Positions 61,571 to 64,000 of a stretch of 64,000 nucleotides of DNA are shown in pieces. Under the pieces are notes generated by a model. The model was not told the origin of the DNA and searched no databases. It saw only the letters and a program-made list of their open reading frames with translations. The position numbers were made by a program, and so were the translations under genes. The stretch comes from Elusimicrobiales bacterium (lineage in GTDB: Bacteria; Elusimicrobiota; Elusimicrobia; Elusimicrobiales; UBA9959): contig JAQTOU010000001.1 in the NCBI GenBank assembly GCA_028713125.1, positions 204,273 to 268,272 of the forward strand, read 5' to 3'. Positions within the stretch are counted from its first letter, which is position 1, and each line of letters starts with the position of its first letter.

Positions 61571-62302
61571 TCAGACGGCTCCCCACTGTTTCAGGACTTC
61601 CTGCTCCTCGCCGGTGGAAGAGACCTTCTTGAACTTCGCGCCGGATACGCCGTGCACGCGGGCCTGGCATTGGGGCCAGGTAATATGGCGCTCTACGCTC
61701 CCGCCTACGAAGCTGAGATAGTAGCCGCCGGCTTTGGATCTTGATCTGGACGGGGAAGAGGATTTTTGCCGCGGGGCCGGTTCGCGCAGGTGCCCGGCCT
61801 CCGGCTCCAGCAGGGAGTAGCCGCAGCCGACCGCCGGCCCGTCGTAAAGACTTATCTTTACGCCCTTGGAGAAAGCCACCGCTATCACGTCGCAGCGCTC
61901 GTTGAGCTCGTGTCCGGCGTGACCCTTTACGTGGCCCCAGGTCAGCCTGCCTTTCCGCGCCTGGACCAGGGAGTCGAGGCGCTCCCAGAGGTCCTGGTTG
62001 ACCACCGGCTTGCCGGCCGCCGTCTGCCAGCCATTGCGCTTCCAGCCGTGTATCCAGCCGTTGATGCCGTTTATGAGCAGACCGGAATCGGTGTAGAGCT
62101 TGACCGGCTCAGGCCGGTGCCGCACGGCGCCGAGCGCCTCTATGGCGCCCAGCATCTCCATGCGGTTATTGGTGGAAGGGCGTTCGCCGCCCCCTAATTC
62201 GAGGACGCGGTTCTCGGGGAAGATAATGACAGCCGCCCAGCCGCCCGGCCCGGGATTTCCCGAGCAGGCGCCGTCGCTGTAGATGAAGATAGTCTTATCC
62301 AT
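61571..62302 (-). CDS. rnhA: Ribonuclease HI with a C-terminal extra domain
   Basis: The 243-aa protein has an RNase HI domain (residues 1-150) with active-site D10 (DGACSGNPGPGGW), E49, D72 and D138. A linker rich in Ser/Arg follows at about 178-192. Residues 193-240 (GGYYLSFVG, TWPQCQARVHGVSGAKFKKV) resemble the caulimovirus viroplasmin/RNase H N-terminal hybrid-binding domain, here at the C-terminus. It degrades RNA in RNA-DNA hybrids. Confidence 0.9.
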   Translation of the reverse strand: MDKTIFIYSDGACSGNPGPGGWAAVIIFPENRVLELGGGERPSTNNRMEMLGAIEALGAVRHRPEPVKLYTDSGLLINGINGWIHGWKRNGWQTAAGKPVVNQDLWERLDSLVQARKGRLTWGHVKGHAGHELNERCDVIAVAFSKGVKISLYDGPAVGCGYSLLEPEAGHLREPAPRQKSSSPSRSRSKAGGYYLSFVGGSVERHITWPQCQARVHGVSGAKFKKVSSTGEEQEVLKQWGAV

Positions 62303-62350
62303 CCTGAAAGATGAATTGTGCGGCTCCGCTCTCCCGCAGCCGGGAGTGTA

Positions 62351-62605
62351 TTACCTGATCTTCCTTTCGTAGCCTTCTTTCAGGTTGGCGTCGATGAAAG
62401 TTCCCAGACCTTTCCCGGTAATAGCCAGGGCCTTCATCTGGTTCACATTGAGCCGGCCCGCGCTCTGGTTGGAATAGATGTAGACGGAGTGATCGGCAAA
62501 CCTGACGGTCACCGAATCTTTTATGATCTTGTAGGAGACGACATTGGATTTGCCGCTGAGATTCTGATATTTTTCCGCCGGTACCTTTAAAGGTTTTTTA
62601 GCCAT
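62351..62605 (-). CDS. Small protein, KTSC-like
   Basis: The 84-aa protein has one compact domain: VVSYKIIKDSVTVRFADHSVYIYSNQSAG, then ALAITGKGLGTFIDANLKEGYERKIR. The pattern of short beta strands with an F.DHSVYIYS core recalls the KTSC domain, with low certainty. ATG 62605 fits better than the upstream start at 62722. No function is known. Confidence 0.6.
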   Translation of the reverse strand: MAKKPLKVPAEKYQNLSGKSNVVSYKIIKDSVTVRFADHSVYIYSNQSAGRLNVNQMKALAITGKGLGTFIDANLKEGYERKIR

Positions 62606-62815
62606 GATTAGTAATCCTCTTGCACTTATAATCTTAAATAGTCCAAGCGTAAAAAGGCGATTAAGGCCTTTTCTCTGCAAAACCCGGCCAGTGAACTTAA
62701 GGGAGTTTTGGGCTCGCGACACCTATATCTTAACAAATCCCGCCCGCCCGAAAAAATAAAAAACGGCGTTCCCGTCGTGCCGCCCCCCGCCCGAAAGCGC
62801 GGGGAGCGCTCCGGA

Positions 62816-63967
62816 TTATTCCCCCGCGGGGCCAAGGCCGGCTTCGTATTTATCCAGCGCTTTAAAGATCTCCATGGCCCTCCCCGTAGGGTCCTGGGCC
62901 TTGCCGGCCCTGTCCAGCGCTCCGGAGAACCACCCGTGAGCCCACCTGGCGCGCGGATATTTCTCCCATCCGGGCGGGAAGGAGGCCAGCATTTTCCGGA
63001 TGGCCTGCTCTACTTTATCTCCAGTATCTTTGTGCCGGGAGGGGTCGGACGAAAAGCTAAGCGTTGAAATAGTCTTGTTGCACTGCCCGGCCAGGTCCCG
63101 CAGGAACTGCTCCCATTTGGCGTCCTTCGCCGCGCCCGCCACCGGAGCGGAGGCCAGGACCGCGCCGCCAGCCGCCTCGGTCTGCGGCGCGCGCGGGTCG
63201 AATTTGCGCACACGCGCTATTATCTTGTAATAGCGCCGTTTCTCCGCTTCGGTAACCCCGGACATCCCCCCGGCCAGCCGCCCGCCGACGCGCTCCGCCC
63301 AGAGCATGGACCTGTAGTCCGGGATATATTCGCCCCTCTTGTACAATTCCGGAAGAAGTATTTTTACGCGCGCCTCCAGCCCTTCGAGAGGGCGGTCGGA
63401 GCTGTCGACCGTTTCCGCAAGGTAAAAAAGCGGGACGTCTTCTTTTACGAAAGTCTGAGCGCTCTCCAGCACCTTCACCCTTTCTGCCCCGGACGTTCTT
63501 CCAGACTCGCAGGCGTTTATCGCCCGCTGAAAAAAACCAAAATTCTCCAACCACAGGCCGTAGCGGGACATATCGCTCGCCCGCCTGGCCGCCTCGAGCT
63601 CTTCGGCGGACTCTTTTTCTTTCTTCGCCGTCCCCGCAAGCAGCGGGTCGGCTTCTTCGTCGGTGAGTTCGCCGGCCCTGACCTCGGGCCGCTCCAGGTA
63701 TTTTTCCTTCGGTACCGGGCGCGGGTCGGGCCACGGAATTTTTTTAAGCCCGGCCAGCAGCTGGCCGGCTACCACGGGCTCCGCCTCCGGCTGGGCGTCC
63801 CAGTAGCTTTCCATCTCCTGTTCGCGGATCTCCTCCTCTTTAGCTAGATCGGCCTGCATCTTATCGGCCAGGCCCGTAGAGTCGGCGATGACCGCTTCCG
63901 GGGACTTCTTTCCTGAGGACCAGACCGGGGCGGACAGGAACAGGGCTGCGAGCGCGAGGGTCTTCAT
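62816..63967 (-). CDS. Unknown secreted protein
   Basis: The 383-aa protein has a signal peptide (residues 1-18) and is then mostly helical and charged, including an acidic coiled-coil-like stretch (ADLAKEEEIREQEMESYW). I see no known domain or catalytic motif. The region at 250-300 includes an Ala-rich linker. It starts 33 bases from the right edge, so its promoter is not visible. Confidence 0.65.
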   Translation of the reverse strand: MKTLALAALFLSAPVWSSGKKSPEAVIADSTGLADKMQADLAKEEEIREQEMESYWDAQPEAEPVVAGQLLAGLKKIPWPDPRPVPKEKYLERPEVRAGELTDEEADPLLAGTAKKEKESAEELEAARRASDMSRYGLWLENFGFFQRAINACESGRTSGAERVKVLESAQTFVKEDVPLFYLAETVDSSDRPLEGLEARVKILLPELYKRGEYIPDYRSMLWAERVGGRLAGGMSGVTEAEKRRYYKIIARVRKFDPRAPQTEAAGGAVLASAPVAGAAKDAKWEQFLRDLAGQCNKTISTLSFSSDPSRHKDTGDKVEQAIRKMLASFPPGWEKYPRARWAHGWFSGALDRAGKAQDPTGRAMEIFKALDKYEAGLGPAGE

Positions 63968-64000
63968 TTCAATACTCCATTATGGCGTTAATTTTTTCTT

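Noticed and set aside
1-64000. CRISPR arrays, transposases, prophage genes or rRNA
   Set aside because: None seen. The only repeats are the structured elements, the tRNA end repeat and the pilQ tandem units.

Overview
The window comes from a GC-rich, Gram-negative (diderm) bacterium. It encodes the Kdo/heptose/lipid A kinase part of lipopolysaccharide (LPS) synthesis, the LptA/B/C transport parts and a type IV pilus machine with an outer-membrane secretin. The pilins, the large signal-peptide proteins and the gene neighbourhoods would fit an uncultured member of the Elusimicrobiota. That placement is inference from general resemblance and is not proven by the sequence. No rRNA, CRISPR array, transposase or prophage was seen.

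Layout. 1-2452 (minus): an FTP/PepSY-type secreted protein that runs off the left edge, and a HEAT-repeat protein. 2533-2763: tRNA-Arg with a second degenerate copy of its 3' end. 2864-12824 (plus): yebC, ruvC-ruvA-ruvB, a SpoIID-like protein, queA, a structured repeat, tgt, yajC-secD-secF and an unknown gene. 12891-14171: waaA. 14186-18884 (minus): a giant tail-fibre-like secreted protein and a small protein ending in a sorting-type beta domain. 19020-33424 (plus): a long LPS region with heptosyltransferases, a deacetylase, a split DUF4254 pair, lpxK, gmhB, a methyltransferase, DUF3108, the heptose kinase, kdsB, pyrG, kdsA, kdsD and lptC-lptA-lptB. 33806-36813 (minus): a TPR protein, a response regulator, a gamma carbonic anhydrase-like protein and a flippase-like membrane protein. 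36914-41333 (plus): nadB-uvrA. 41538-54277 (minus): a metalloprotease-like protein, four pilin-type proteins, pilC, pilB, pilQ, pilP, pilO, a pilM-pilN fusion and an OmpA-like protein. 54383-59519 (minus): two O-antigen-ligase/TPR proteins. 59596-63967 (minus): tRNA-Thr, a nuclease, an exonuclease, a uracil-DNA glycosylase, RNase HI and two small or unknown proteins.

How the genes fit together. KdsD, KdsA and KdsB make CMP-Kdo, and the CTP synthase gene beside kdsB supplies its CTP. WaaA, LpxK and the GT9 enzymes assemble the inner core. The heptose kinase and GmhB supply activated heptose. LptC-LptA-LptB export the product. KdsC, GmhA, HldD and the heptose adenylyltransferase half are not in the window. 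The pilus cluster is nearly complete apart from the retraction ATPase and prepilin peptidase.

Most notable. Two ~345-bp intergenic elements (7983-8330 and 33436-33780) can each be folded by eye into a four-way junction with no unpaired base at the crossing. Their two large terminal arms belong to two sequence classes that have traded places between the copies. The arms differ by compensatory base-pair changes. A third locus (41388-41500) carries one such arm alone. I do not recognise this family, and it is the best candidate here for an undescribed structured RNA or mobile palindromic element.
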